DNA of 64,000 nucleotides from positions 1 through 64,000 of the forward strand of contig CANKZZ010000004.1 of assembly GCA_947488655.1 (NCBI GenBank), given 5' to 3'. A program made the position numbers and the translations under genes. The first letter of the stretch is position 1; each line of letters opens with the position of its first letter. Positions 30,165 through 39,379 of this stretch are shown here, one piece after another. Under the pieces are notes generated by a model, which was not told the origin of the DNA, searched no databases, and saw only the letters and a program-made list of their open reading frames with translations. This DNA comes from an uncultured Psychroserpens sp. Its GTDB lineage: Bacteria; Bacteroidota; Bacteroidia; Flavobacteriales; Flavobacteriaceae.

Positions 30165-31205
30165 ATGAAAAACATAATTTCAATTCTACTAGTAGCACTG
30201 CTTATAAGCTCTTGTAATGCAAAACAAAAAGGTGCAGATGGTAAGGCAGGTAAAGATGGTAATGCAGCAAAGGCTATGATGGCAGATGCAGAAAATGTCA
30301 CTATTTCACAAAATTCTATTCAAAAGAGTATGGAGTTTTTAGCTTCAGATGAATTAAACGGTAGAGCAACAGGAACTCCTGGCATTGAGAAGGCTGCAGT
30401 TTATATAGAAAACTACTTAAAGGAAAACGGTATTAAACCTTTTTTTACAGATTATAGAGATCATTTTGAGTTTATTAATGAAAGAGCAGCAAAACCAGGT
30501 GAAACACCTACACCAATAAAGGGTTTTAATATAGTAGGTGTTATAGAAGGTAATGATCCACAATTAAAAAATGAATATATCATTCTTGGAGGACATTATG
30601 ATCACATTGGTCAAGGTAAAGAAGTAGATGGAGATATAATAGCAAATGGCGCTAATGATGATGCTTCTGGTACTATCGCAGCAATGGAGTTTGGACGGTA
30701 TTTTGCTAAAACAAAAACCAATAAACGTAGTATTTTAATTACCTTATATTCTGCTGAAGAAATGGGTCTTAAAGGGTCAAGCCATTTAGCCGAAAGATTT
30801 AAAAAAGAAGGAATTAAAGCCTATACAATGATAAATTTTGAAATGATTGGAGTGCCTAGAGCAGATGGTAAACCTATGGCTTATATGAGTGGATATAATC
30901 GCTCTAATTTTGCGCCAACGTTAAATAAATATGCTGGAGAAGAAGTGGTTGGCTTTTTTCCGAAGGCAGAAGAATACAAATTGTTTTTTAGATCAGATAA
31001 CTTTCCGTTTTTTAAGGAGTTAGGAATCCCAGCTCATGCTATTTCTACATTTGATTTTACAAATTTTGATTATTATCATCATGTAGATGACGAAGCAGAT
31101 AAAATGAATTATGAGCACATGACTAGTTTTATGAATAAAATGATTCCTGCATTAGAAGGAATGATGAATGCACCTACTAATGAAGTTGTTTTAAATGAAG
31201 AGTAA
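30165..31205 (+). CDS. M28-family metallopeptidase lipoprotein
   Basis: A 346-residue zinc aminopeptidase-like protein of peptidase family M28. Starting at ATG 30165 gives a lipoprotein signal (LLISSCNAK). The longer frame from 30078 runs through the terminator and is rejected. Zinc-binding motifs are GGHYDHIG near residue 143, NGANDDASGT near 160 and YSAEEMGLKGS near 195, with a final HHVDDEADK. It probably digests peptides at the periplasm or cell surface. The following SDR gene starts inside its last codons. Confidence 0.9.
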   Translation: MKNIISILLVALLISSCNAKQKGADGKAGKDGNAAKAMMADAENVTISQNSIQKSMEFLASDELNGRATGTPGIEKAAVYIENYLKENGIKPFFTDYRDHFEFINERAAKPGETPTPIKGFNIVGVIEGNDPQLKNEYIILGGHYDHIGQGKEVDGDIIANGANDDASGTIAAMEFGRYFAKTKTNKRSILITLYSAEEMGLKGSSHLAERFKKEGIKAYTMINFEMIGVPRADGKPMAYMSGYNRSNFAPTLNKYAGEEVVGFFPKAEEYKLFFRSDNFPFFKELGIPAHAISTFDFTNFDYYHHVDDEADKMNYEHMTSFMNKMIPALEGMMNAPTNEVVLNEE

Positions 31206-31881
31206 AAATATTATCATTACAGGAACGAGTCGTGGTATTGGGTTTGAGCTCGTACATTTATTTGCAAATCAAGGTCATAATGTGTTAGCATTATCAAGAA
31301 ATGCGCAGCCAGTTAATAATCTTCAGTTTGATAATATATCATCATTTGCCTTTGATTTATGCGAAGAAAATGATTATAAAAAAGTAGTAGCTTTTATTGA
31401 AGATGAATGGAAACATGTAGATGTTTTAATTAATAATGCAGGAATGTTACTTAACAAACCATTTGCTGATACAACATTTAAAGATTTCTCTAAAGTGTAT
31501 GAAACTAACGTTTTTGGTGTTGCTGAAATGACTAGAATTGTATTGCCATTTATGAAAAGTGATGGTCATGTGGTAACGATAAGCTCCATGGGTGGAATCC
31601 AAGGTAGTATGAAATTTCCGGGTCTAGCAGCTTATAGTTCTAGTAAAGGTGCAGTTATTACGCTTACAGAGTTGCTTGCAGAAGAGTACAAAGAAACTGG
31701 ACCACAATTTAATGTCTTAGCCTTAGGTGCAGTGCAAACCGAAATGCTTAAAGAGGCATTCCCAGAGTATCAAGCGCCTACTACAGCTTTAGAAATGGCA
31801 GAATATATACAAGATTTTGCACATAATGGTAATAAATATTACAATGGTAAAGTGTTGCAGGTTTCTAATTCTACGCCATAA
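31195..31881 (+). CDS. short-chain dehydrogenase/reductase
   Basis: A 228-residue Rossmann-fold NAD(P)-dependent oxidoreductase of the SDR family. TGTSRGIG at residues 8-15 binds the cofactor, and NNAG is near residue 81. The catalytic Ser is in TISSMGG, with the YSSSK Tyr-Lys pair near residue 150. It overlaps the M28 peptidase gene by 11 bp, which suggests translational coupling. The substrate is unknown. Confidence 0.9.
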   Translation: MKSKNIIITGTSRGIGFELVHLFANQGHNVLALSRNAQPVNNLQFDNISSFAFDLCEENDYKKVVAFIEDEWKHVDVLINNAGMLLNKPFADTTFKDFSKVYETNVFGVAEMTRIVLPFMKSDGHVVTISSMGGIQGSMKFPGLAAYSSSKGAVITLTELLAEEYKETGPQFNVLALGAVQTEMLKEAFPEYQAPTTALEMAEYIQDFAHNGNKYYNGKVLQVSNSTP

Positions 31882-31889
31882 CGATAGGC

Positions 31890-32192
31890 TCAAATATCTT
31901 CGTATTTGCGTAATTTGTTTCTTGTTAAATTCAATTCTAATTTTAAATTTTCAATTTTTTCAAGCAGATTAAAAACCGTATCAATGCCTTCGTAGTTTAA
32001 ATTTAGATCTTTATGTAAGCGTACCATTTTTTCTACATTAGCTACATGATCTTCGAGAATGCAATATGTTTTTTCTACTGTAATAACTTCAAGGAGTCCA
32101 TGAGATTGTAAGTCATTAAAGAAAGACATTTCTATCTGGTAATGCATGCATAAATCTGGTAATGATATATAATTTTCTTCCTTCATAATCAT
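31890..32192 (-). CDS. cbpM: CbpM-like chaperone modulator
   Basis: A 100-residue protein of the CbpM type (MerR-like HTH_2 fold: [20 protein letters not shown], then GLLEV near residue 33). CbpM proteins bind the J-domain of CbpA and inhibit it. It overlaps the upstream cbpA-like gene by an ATGA, so the pair is translationally coupled. Confidence 0.85.
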   Translation of the reverse strand: MIMKEENYISLPDLCMHYQIEMSFFNDLQSHGLLEVITVEKTYCILEDHVANVEKMVRLHKDLNLNYEGIDTVFNLLEKIENLKLELNLTRNKLRKYEDI

Positions 32193-33088
32193 TGTAGTTT
32201 TGCGAGTTCTTCAAAAAGTTCTTTTTCTTTGTCACTGAGTTTATTTGGAAGTTTTACATTGTAAGTGATATATAAATCTCCAAACACACCTTCTTTTTTA
32301 TAAACCGGAAATCCTTTTCCTTTCAATTTAATTTGGGTTTGGTTTTGCGTAGATGGTTTTACATTAAGTTTGACCTTACCATCAAAAGTGTCAACCATAA
32401 TATCTCCTCCTAATACCGCTTTGTATAAATCTAAATCTACAGTTTTGTAGAGGTTTTGAGCATCACGTTTAAAAGTGGTATTATTTAAGATATTAAATTC
32501 AATTAGTAAGTCTCCAGTAGGACCTCCATTAACCCCTTGTCCTCCTTTGCCTCTAATTTTTATGATTTGACCGTTAGTAACACCAGCAGGAATGGTTAAC
32601 CTTATATTTTTTCCATTTACGGTAAGTACTTGCTTTTGTGTTGTAAAGACATCACTTAAATTTAATTGCAATGTGGCATTAAAATCTTGACCTCTAAACT
32701 TGGTGTTTCCACCACGATTGGAAAAGCCACCACCAAACATCGACTCAAAAAAATCGGAAGAATCACCACTACCAAATCCTTCAAATCCATCAAAACCTTG
32801 ACCACCTTGATATTGCTGTTGAGACTTACGTTGTTGCTGTCTCGTTTTTTCGTAGGCTTCACCGTCTTTCCAGTTCTCTCCATAGCTATCGTACTTCTTA
32901 CGATTTTCAGCGTTGCTTAGAACCTCATTGGCTTCATTGATTTGCTTAAATTTTAACTCAGCTTCTTTATCGTTAGGGTTTAAATCTGGGTGATACTTTC
33001 TTGCTAGTTTACGATAAGCCTTTTTGATATCTGTACTAGAAGCACTTTTATCAATGCCTAAAACTTTATAATAATCTATAAATGCCAT
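32189..33088 (-). CDS. cbpA: DnaJ-class co-chaperone, CbpA-like
   Basis: A 299-residue J-domain protein. The J-domain (residues 1-70) contains [10 protein letters not shown] with the HPD tripeptide needed to stimulate Hsp70 ATPase. A Gly/Phe/Gln-rich linker and two C-terminal substrate-binding beta domains follow (about 125-295). The cysteine-rich zinc domain of DnaJ is absent, which defines the CbpA class. It is operonic with the CbpM-like gene. Confidence 0.92.
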   Translation of the reverse strand: MAFIDYYKVLGIDKSASSTDIKKAYRKLARKYHPDLNPNDKEAELKFKQINEANEVLSNAENRKKYDSYGENWKDGEAYEKTRQQQRKSQQQYQGGQGFDGFEGFGSGDSSDFFESMFGGGFSNRGGNTKFRGQDFNATLQLNLSDVFTTQKQVLTVNGKNIRLTIPAGVTNGQIIKIRGKGGQGVNGGPTGDLLIEFNILNNTTFKRDAQNLYKTVDLDLYKAVLGGDIMVDTFDGKVKLNVKPSTQNQTQIKLKGKGFPVYKKEGVFGDLYITYNVKLPNKLSDKEKELFEELAKLQ

Positions 33089-33311
33089 ATTTTAAAAATT
33101 CATGTCGTTTGAGATTATAGTTTTTTTTCTACTCTAAATTAAGGGTAATTTTGCTAAAAATCTAAATGTATGTGTTAATACTATTTTATATCATGTGTTT
33201 TGAAAACCTTGCGTTGATAGGATGTTTTATGTTTTTGATGATTGAATTTATCGTAAAATTAAAGACACAGGCTTTATTAGCATTTTAGTAAAAGGTTTTG
33301 TACTATAAAAA

Positions 33312-34529
33312 TTAATTACCCTTTGTTAATGCATCTAATTTTACTTTAGCATCTTCATTACCGTCAATTTCTATAGCTCTCTTAAAATACGATATGGCTT
33401 CTTGTTTGTTTTTTGTTTGTAAATAAAAATCTCCTAGTGCCACATAGGTTCTAGACTCTTCAGGATAGAATTTAATATTCATTTCTAAATAAGCTTGTGC
33501 CCTTTTTGGAGCGTTAAATGAGGATAGTATATGAAATCCTACATCATTAATAAATTGCCATTCTGGTTTAACCTCACGTTTAAAACGCTTGCTTAATTCT
33601 TTATAATGAATAAAGAAAGGCTCAGTTAATTCTTTTGCAGTATATGCTTTAGGTGTGTTAAATCGCCAGCGTTCTGGAAATGGATACCATGAAAACAAAG
33701 CTCTTAAACCATCATACATTCCTGGGATCACGACACTTCCATGGTCTTCGTTTTTATAATAATTCCACGTAAAGTTTAAATGATTCTTGTTTTTTACTAA
33801 CAAATCATGAAATTTAAGGTTTGCTCTAAGCATTTCGGTTGGTTCAGATTTCATTTTTCTGATACTTACGGTATCAATACCTGTACTATTAGCAACTGCA
33901 ATATTTAGATATTTGTTTTGACGAGTTGTTGTTTTTAAAAGCTCTTTAGATTCATTTAAGAGTTTTTCTTTGTCCCACCAAAGACTTGGGTCAATAGCTA
34001 GATAGTTATCAAACATTTCAGGATGATTGGTGTAGGCATACAGTACAAAAAGTCCACCAGTAGAATGACCAATGATAGTGCTCATGTCGTCAATAGGATA
34101 CTTACTTTTTAAATAAGGTTGTAATTCGGTAGAAATAAAAGTTAGAAAATTAGCAGCTCCTCCAGAGGATAAAGATTCTTGACCACGTTGAAACTCTACT
34201 TTTGAAGGTGTGAAATCTCTTGTTCTATCTGTATTAGAAATACCAATAATGATTGACTCAGGTATGTTCCATTTTTCTAGACGTTTTAAAATACCTGTAG
34301 CTGTAAAAAATTGTGAGGTTCCGTCTAATAAATAGATTACTGGATACTTTTGATTAATATCCATGTTTTCTGGTACATGAACCCAAATTTCTCGCTGTTC
34401 ATTTAGAGTATTAGAAAACAATGAGTCTACAGTGCCTATGACTATTTGTTTGTCTTTGTTTTGGGTAAATTGTGCAGTTGCATAAAACGTCGTGAATAAA
34501 AACGCAATAAGTGTTAGTGTTTTTGACAT
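33312..34529 (-). CDS. secreted alpha/beta-hydrolase esterase with TPR-like C-terminus
   Basis: A 405-residue protein with a signal peptide ending FYATAQ. The main domain is of the esterase D / IroE-like family (VIYLLDGTSQF near residue 68, nucleophile elbow GHSTGGLFVLYA near 156, and HGSVVIPG near 265). The last 70 residues form a TPR-like pair (YVALGDFYLQTKNKQEAISYF). Related enzymes hydrolyse siderophore or other esters. The real substrate is unknown. Confidence 0.85.
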   Translation of the reverse strand: MSKTLTLIAFLFTTFYATAQFTQNKDKQIVIGTVDSLFSNTLNEQREIWVHVPENMDINQKYPVIYLLDGTSQFFTATGILKRLEKWNIPESIIIGISNTDRTRDFTPSKVEFQRGQESLSSGGAANFLTFISTELQPYLKSKYPIDDMSTIIGHSTGGLFVLYAYTNHPEMFDNYLAIDPSLWWDKEKLLNESKELLKTTTRQNKYLNIAVANSTGIDTVSIRKMKSEPTEMLRANLKFHDLLVKNKNHLNFTWNYYKNEDHGSVVIPGMYDGLRALFSWYPFPERWRFNTPKAYTAKELTEPFFIHYKELSKRFKREVKPEWQFINDVGFHILSSFNAPKRAQAYLEMNIKFYPEESRTYVALGDFYLQTKNKQEAISYFKRAIEIDGNEDAKVKLDALTKGN

Positions 34530-34593
34530 TGTGTTTATGGTTTTATATTGAAACTATCTAACTCCTAATTATATAGTTTCAATATAATAAAAA

Positions 34594-35247
34594 TTATATT
34601 ACTATTCTCATTAATAGGGTGATAGGAAATATAATAATAGAGAAAATAAAGATGTACTTGCCTTGTTTGCGATCATTTGCAGAATAAGAATATACTTTTT
34701 GTCCGTTAGGTAATGTCTTTTTAGAAGTCCATAAGAAATAACCAATTATCAATCCTAAAAATCCACCTAATAAGGCAAATATATATCCAACAGCTATCCA
34801 TGGTTTTTGGTTACCTTCTGGTTGAGATAAATCATCTAAACGCTGTTTTTTAAGTGAATCTAAAAGGTCCTTATCAACAGATTTTCCTCTCTCTTTTAAT
34901 ATTTTTTGAGCCAGTGAATAATCAAATTTGTTCCATTCGTCAGCTTTTAGGAGTAAATCATAAAGCTCTTCATTAGTAAAATCAAAGAGATAATAATCTG
35001 GGTCTATATTATTAAGTTGCTCTTCAGCTTCTTTTTCTAAAATTAATTCTGCTTTTTCAAAATCAGTTTGTTTAATTCTAACCTCAATTGTATCTTGTAA
35101 TGAGCTACCAACACCAAAGGTTACGTCAACAGGAGGTGAGTTGTCATCTATTATGCTGTCTATTTCATTAGTATTGAGTATGTCTTTTAATTCAAGTGCT
35201 TGCTCAATATTTGAAAATCTTCTAAATATGGAATAGTCATTACTCAT
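34594..35247 (-). CDS. DUF2007-like membrane protein
   Basis: A 217-residue protein when started at ATG 35247, which overlaps the stop of the upstream gene by 8 bases. A longer start at 35280 is possible but overlaps more. The N-terminal 70 residues (FRRFSNIEQALELKDILNTN, then IKQTDFEKAELIL) resemble the DUF2007 putative signal-transducing domain. Two membrane helices fill the C-terminal third (about residues 150-175 and 193-215). The function is unknown. Confidence 0.75.
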   Translation of the reverse strand: MSNDYSIFRRFSNIEQALELKDILNTNEIDSIIDDNSPPVDVTFGVGSSLQDTIEVRIKQTDFEKAELILEKEAEEQLNNIDPDYYLFDFTNEELYDLLLKADEWNKFDYSLAQKILKERGKSVDKDLLDSLKKQRLDDLSQPEGNQKPWIAVGYIFALLGGFLGLIIGYFLWTSKKTLPNGQKVYSYSANDRKQGKYIFIFSIIIFPITLLMRIVI

Positions 35248-36226
35248 CTCTATATTCGTTAAAATTAATCCCAACACCATAATTGTTGAGGTTGGTTTTT
35301 AAAAGACTAGATTCTATCCCATTTCCTTTTTTAAATTGAACCCATCTATTTCCGCTAATAAACACGCGTTTAATAAATGTATTATGAGCATCTATTTCAT
35401 CTGTAAAAGGTAATAGAGGTCTAAAATTGGTTGGTATTTTAACCATTCCGCTTCTGCCTTTAATCTCCTTATATTTTTTATTGGGTAGTAATTTTCCGTT
35501 AGCATCTGTATAGCCTAAAACTTGCAGTGAGACAAAAAAACCATCTTTAGGGATAAACAAATCATGCTCAGATACATCAAGTTCAAATTTATCTCCATTT
35601 TTTTCTGTAGCTCTAAAAACAATATTTGTATAAGTCATGACATCACCTGGTAAACCATTATTGTTTTTGTAAAATTTAACTTTGAATAAGGTAGAGAATT
35701 TTCGCTTATCAGCATTGGCACGTTTGCGCTTTTTCCAATCTCTTGATTCTAGCGCAAAGGGAAATAAAACAGTTGTAATTTTTTTAAGTTTATCATTTCC
35801 GTTAGGGAAAAACACAGCAATTTCACTCTCTATAGTTGGCAGCCAACATTTGTAATAATCATCGTCTAGATAAGGTTTTATAGTTTCTTCTTTAAATTTT
35901 CTATCTATTTTGGCAGTAACAATGACTTCATCTAATTTATTTATATCTGCTTGCATTTCAATTGTCTTGGGTAAATTGGTAGTTGCTAATGCCAGGCTTT
36001 TATAGCCAAGAGAAGAAATAAAAAGTGAATCTACATCTTTATATAACTTTTTGGTGAAAATAAAAAGTCCGTCATCATCTGCAAATAATCCTTGACCATC
36101 ACCAAAAGATATCGTTGCATACGAAACTGGGTATTTAGTTTCTGCATCAATAATTTTAGTTTGTGCGTTGGTACTTAATGTTAATAGAAAAAGGAATAAA
36201 TAGGTAGTTGTAATCGTGTATTTCAT
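35240..36226 (-). CDS. secreted carboxypeptidase-regulatory-like domain protein
   Basis: A 328-residue protein with a signal peptide (ending TNAQT) and an N-terminal CarboxypepD_reg-like beta-sandwich (KIIDAETKYPVSYATISFGD). About 200 residues without a recognised family follow. In Bacteroidetes such modules occur in periplasmic and outer-membrane proteins, often TonB-linked. It shares an operon with the downstream DUF2007-like gene (8-bp overlap). Confidence 0.75.
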   Translation of the reverse strand: MKYTITTTYLFLFLLTLSTNAQTKIIDAETKYPVSYATISFGDGQGLFADDDGLFIFTKKLYKDVDSLFISSLGYKSLALATTNLPKTIEMQADINKLDEVIVTAKIDRKFKEETIKPYLDDDYYKCWLPTIESEIAVFFPNGNDKLKKITTVLFPFALESRDWKKRKRANADKRKFSTLFKVKFYKNNNGLPGDVMTYTNIVFRATEKNGDKFELDVSEHDLFIPKDGFFVSLQVLGYTDANGKLLPNKKYKEIKGRSGMVKIPTNFRPLLPFTDEIDAHNTFIKRVFISGNRWVQFKKGNGIESSLLKTNLNNYGVGINFNEYRDE

Positions 36227-36280
36227 TTTGGGGCAAAATTTTACATATGCAATAAAGATACAATTAAGTTTATGTAAATA

Positions 36281-36305
36281 AAAAAAGCACTATAATGAGT
36301 GCTTT
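36281..36305. other. hairpin in the divergent promoter region
   Basis: A perfect 8-bp stem (36284-36291 with 36298-36305) has an A run on its left, so it resembles a terminator when read on the minus strand. No minus-strand gene ends here, so its role is unclear. Confidence 0.45.
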
Positions 36306-36411
36306 AAACTGTAAACAATATATTGAAGTCTCATTTTTAAAAAAAAATCAACAATTTTGAAACCCTAACGTTTTTCTTTCGTTATTGATAATGTAAACTA
36401 ACCAAAACCGA

Positions 36412-36957
36412 ATGTCAAACAACCACAACCTTTTAATAGAACGTTGTAAAAAAGGAGATGAAAAAGCCATGATGCAAATTTATGACGCATACTGTGGTGC
36501 GATGTTTCAAATTTCGTGTAGATATTTATGTGATGAAGATGCAAAAGATGCGATGCAAGAAAGTTTTATTAAAGCATTTGCAAAACTAGAAAGTTACCAA
36601 CCAGAATTCACTTTTGGATCGTGGTTAAAAAAAATTGTCATTAACCATTGTATTGATCAACTAAAAAAGAAACGACTAAAATTTGCTGAAACAGAGGTTG
36701 CAAATCTTAATATAGAAGATGATAATGATTGGACATTTTCTTCGGAAATATCTAAACAACAAATTATCGATGCTATAGAGACATTAGATAATAAATATAA
36801 AATTGTTGTTCAACTCTATTTGATTGAAGGCTATGATCATGAAGAAATCTCTAGCATATTAGAGATTCCGACGAAAACATCAAGAACACATTTAAGACGC
36901 GGTAAATTAAAACTTCGCGAACTTTTAAAAACACACTATAATGAAGCAAGATATTAG
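36412..36957 (+). CDS. ECF-type RNA polymerase sigma factor
   Basis: A 181-residue sigma-70 family factor with only regions 2 and 4. Region 2 has EDAKDAMQESFIKAFAKL (near residues 43-60). Region 4 has ALETLDNKYKIVVQLYLIEG and the HTH EEISSILEIPTKTSRTHLRR (about 140-165). It is followed by three overlapping or closely packed genes; the first is a single-pass membrane protein that starts inside it. That is the usual sigma / membrane anti-sigma plan. Confidence 0.92.
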   Translation: MSNNHNLLIERCKKGDEKAMMQIYDAYCGAMFQISCRYLCDEDAKDAMQESFIKAFAKLESYQPEFTFGSWLKKIVINHCIDQLKKKRLKFAETEVANLNIEDDNDWTFSSEISKQQIIDAIETLDNKYKIVVQLYLIEGYDHEEISSILEIPTKTSRTHLRRGKLKLRELLKTHYNEARY

Positions 36958-37498
36958 AGATTTATTTCGGGATACAGACGCTAATTTGATTGACACATCT
37001 GGAAAACAATTGCCAGATAATCACAGACAAGAGTTTTACGATCAACTAAAAGCCTCCAGGCCAAGACGAGAATCTAAATTAAATACTAACTATTTAATTA
37101 AAATTGCAGCCATTATCACCTTGTTTGTTGCATTAACAGTTGCACTGTTTACAACCCTTGATAATACTTCAAAACAAATTGTTGAAGAACCATCAATAGA
37201 AACTCAGATTGAACGTATAGAAAAAGAATACTTAGCAAGTATAGATTTGGAGTGGCAACGCTTTTTAACGGTTGCCAATGATGAAAAATTAGTAGAGCGT
37301 TATAAAGACAAGTTAGATGACTTAACTCGCGATTATAAAGAAATCTCACTTCAGTTTAAGGAAGATAACAATAATATATCAGTCATAGAATCTCTAGTTG
37401 AAAATCTCCAAACCAGATTGCAACTATTAAAAGATATCCAAGAACACATCAAGGTTTTAAATCAAAAAAACGAGCAGTATGAAACGATTAACATTTAA
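36941..37498 (+). CDS. single-pass membrane protein, putative anti-sigma factor
   Basis: A 185-residue protein. It has a 50-residue cytoplasmic N-terminus, a membrane helix at about 51-72, then a long charged coiled coil outside. It overlaps the sigma gene by 17 bp and the next gene by 20 bp. No ZAS or RsbW-type motif is visible. The anti-sigma role is inferred from topology and position alone. Confidence 0.65.
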   Translation: MKQDIRDLFRDTDANLIDTSGKQLPDNHRQEFYDQLKASRPRRESKLNTNYLIKIAAIITLFVALTVALFTTLDNTSKQIVEEPSIETQIERIEKEYLASIDLEWQRFLTVANDEKLVERYKDKLDDLTRDYKEISLQFKEDNNNISVIESLVENLQTRLQLLKDIQEHIKVLNQKNEQYETINI

Positions 37499-38660
37499 AA
37501 TCAGCCTATTGATGCTCATCACATCACTATCTGTTTTTGCACAGAGAGAGACAGTGTATTCTGAGCAATTTTCCGCAGATAAAAATACAACTGCAATTTT
37601 TAATTTAGAAAACACAACAGTTTCTATAGAGACTTCTACAGATGGAAAAGTACATTTTGATTACACCCTAGAATTTGATGGCTATTCAAAAAAAGACATC
37701 GAAGAAAAACTAGAAAATATTAAAGTAAAAGCGACAAAGTTTGATAATCATATTACGCTCGTTTCTAATAGTGTGACTCAAATATCAACTGTAACGTACG
37801 CTTATGATTCTCCAAACGGTTTGGTTTTAGATTATGATGGTTCACAAAAAGCAACTGATAGTATAGTTAGAAAATCTAAAGATTCTATTATTGATGAAAT
37901 ACGTTATAATAACTTCGGAAAAATTAAAGCACCATTTAAATATTTTAATGACCGATTTAAAACAAAGGACGAAGACGGAAAATTAAAAAATGTAAGAAAG
38001 GGAAATATCAAAATCTTGAGAAGTCAATTTGTGATTAAAATTCCGCCATATTTAAAACTCAAAATAAATGGTAAAGATGCTCAAATTACTTTACGTGATG
38101 ATAGTATGAACGAAGTCTCAGTGGTTTTAAAACGAGGTTACTTTTATGCAAAACAACTTATAAATGAGTACAATCTTTTTAAAATTGAAAATGCCAATTT
38201 AAGAGCAGAAGGCATTGTTGGTGGTAGTTATGATTTTAACAATATTTCTAAAGGTTTGATTGGAAGTTTACAAAATGTGAAAATAACGTCTGAGTTTTCT
38301 AAAATTCAAATAGGTGAGCTCAAAGAGAAAGTTTCCATTACAGATTTTAACAGTGAGTACTTTTTCTATAATTGGAACTCAGATTTTAAACGCTTTGATC
38401 TGTTTTCAGAATATTCTAAAATTCATTTATTCTATCCTAAAGACAACGATTTTAGTATGAAAGTCATGGGAAATAACACCAAAAGTATGCATGGCAAAAA
38501 GTTTGAAGTAAACATGCAGCCTACAAGTAGAGGTGAAAAGTTTAATATGATGGAACGAAAAGCAAAAGGCGAAGGCCATTTCTCTGGAGCTATAAATTTT
38601 GATATCATTCATGGTATCATTTACAATTACAACGATACATTCACACCTTCTAAAAACTAA
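37479..38660 (+). CDS. secreted beta-helix-like protein of the ECF operon
   Basis: A 393-residue protein with a signal peptide (ending LSVFAQ) and regularly alternating beta-strand sequence, similar in feel to DUF4097-type adhesin-like domains (FNLENTTVSIETSTDGKVHF). It starts within the preceding membrane-protein gene, indicating cotranscription and coupling. I do not recognise an exact family. It may be the envelope target or sensor partner of the sigma system. Confidence 0.65.
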   Translation: MKRLTFKISLLMLITSLSVFAQRETVYSEQFSADKNTTAIFNLENTTVSIETSTDGKVHFDYTLEFDGYSKKDIEEKLENIKVKATKFDNHITLVSNSVTQISTVTYAYDSPNGLVLDYDGSQKATDSIVRKSKDSIIDEIRYNNFGKIKAPFKYFNDRFKTKDEDGKLKNVRKGNIKILRSQFVIKIPPYLKLKINGKDAQITLRDDSMNEVSVVLKRGYFYAKQLINEYNLFKIENANLRAEGIVGGSYDFNNISKGLIGSLQNVKITSEFSKIQIGELKEKVSITDFNSEYFFYNWNSDFKRFDLFSEYSKIHLFYPKDNDFSMKVMGNNTKSMHGKKFEVNMQPTSRGEKFNMMERKAKGEGHFSGAINFDIIHGIIYNYNDTFTPSKN

Positions 38661-38665
38661 AAATC

Positions 38666-39301
38666 ATGAAGAATTTAATTGTTTTGGCTGTAGCATTCAT
38701 TTGCTTTAGCACATTAAACGCGCAAAAAAATGAAGTAGATTTCAATGCGACTTCAGACTTAAAAATGAAAACAGATTATGGGTCTGATAATCCAGAAATC
38801 AATGATTTATTGAGCTTTCAAAGTATTGATTACATGAAAGTCGATTTCTCAGGAAAAGATCTCAAAGGGAAAAGTTATTACATCACTGTAAAAGAAATTT
38901 GGAACGGAAAAGTCCTTAGAGACACCATAGTACTTAATAGTAAAAACCTTGGTATTAAACAATTTGAAACGATTAATGACTCTATACTTAGTATAAAAAT
39001 TATTGCCAGACATACAGATAATAATTTAAGAGTAAAGTTTAAGTTTCCAAGATTTAGTGTAACCAAAGATTATGAAGCGACAGGCTCTGAAGATTATAGT
39101 TTACGCAATCTCGCAGACGAGAGTAACTTACCAATTGGATACCATGAGAAATTTTATTTTCTAGCTTATATTTTGCCTTACGAAAGAGAAGATGGATCTA
39201 AATCATGGTGCGAAGTGGGAACCTCAGGAGATTCTATAGAACAATGGGGAGAAAAATTTGGAATAGAACACTACTTGCTTTTCGAAATGAAGTTTGAGTA
39301 A
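38666..39301 (+). CDS. secreted protein of unknown function, last gene of the ECF operon
   Basis: A 211-residue protein with a signal peptide (ending TLNAQK), starting 5 bp after the previous gene and followed by a terminator. No recognised family. Together with the preceding three genes it forms a four-gene sigma-factor operon. Confidence 0.65.
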   Translation: MKNLIVLAVAFICFSTLNAQKNEVDFNATSDLKMKTDYGSDNPEINDLLSFQSIDYMKVDFSGKDLKGKSYYITVKEIWNGKVLRDTIVLNSKNLGIKQFETINDSILSIKIIARHTDNNLRVKFKFPRFSVTKDYEATGSEDYSLRNLADESNLPIGYHEKFYFLAYILPYEREDGSKSWCEVGTSGDSIEQWGEKFGIEHYLLFEMKFE

Positions 39302-39308
39302 CTCATAA

Positions 39309-39345
39309 AAAAAATCCATTAGTTAGTTACTAATGGATTTTTTTG
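39309..39345. terminator. terminator between the ECF operon and the RNA helicase gene
   Basis: A perfect 11-bp stem (39313-39323 with 39329-39339) is flanked by A and T runs, so it can act on both convergent genes. Confidence 0.9.
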
Positions 39346-39379
39346 ACTTTGGTCTTGGGTTTTCCGATTTCTAGCTTAT

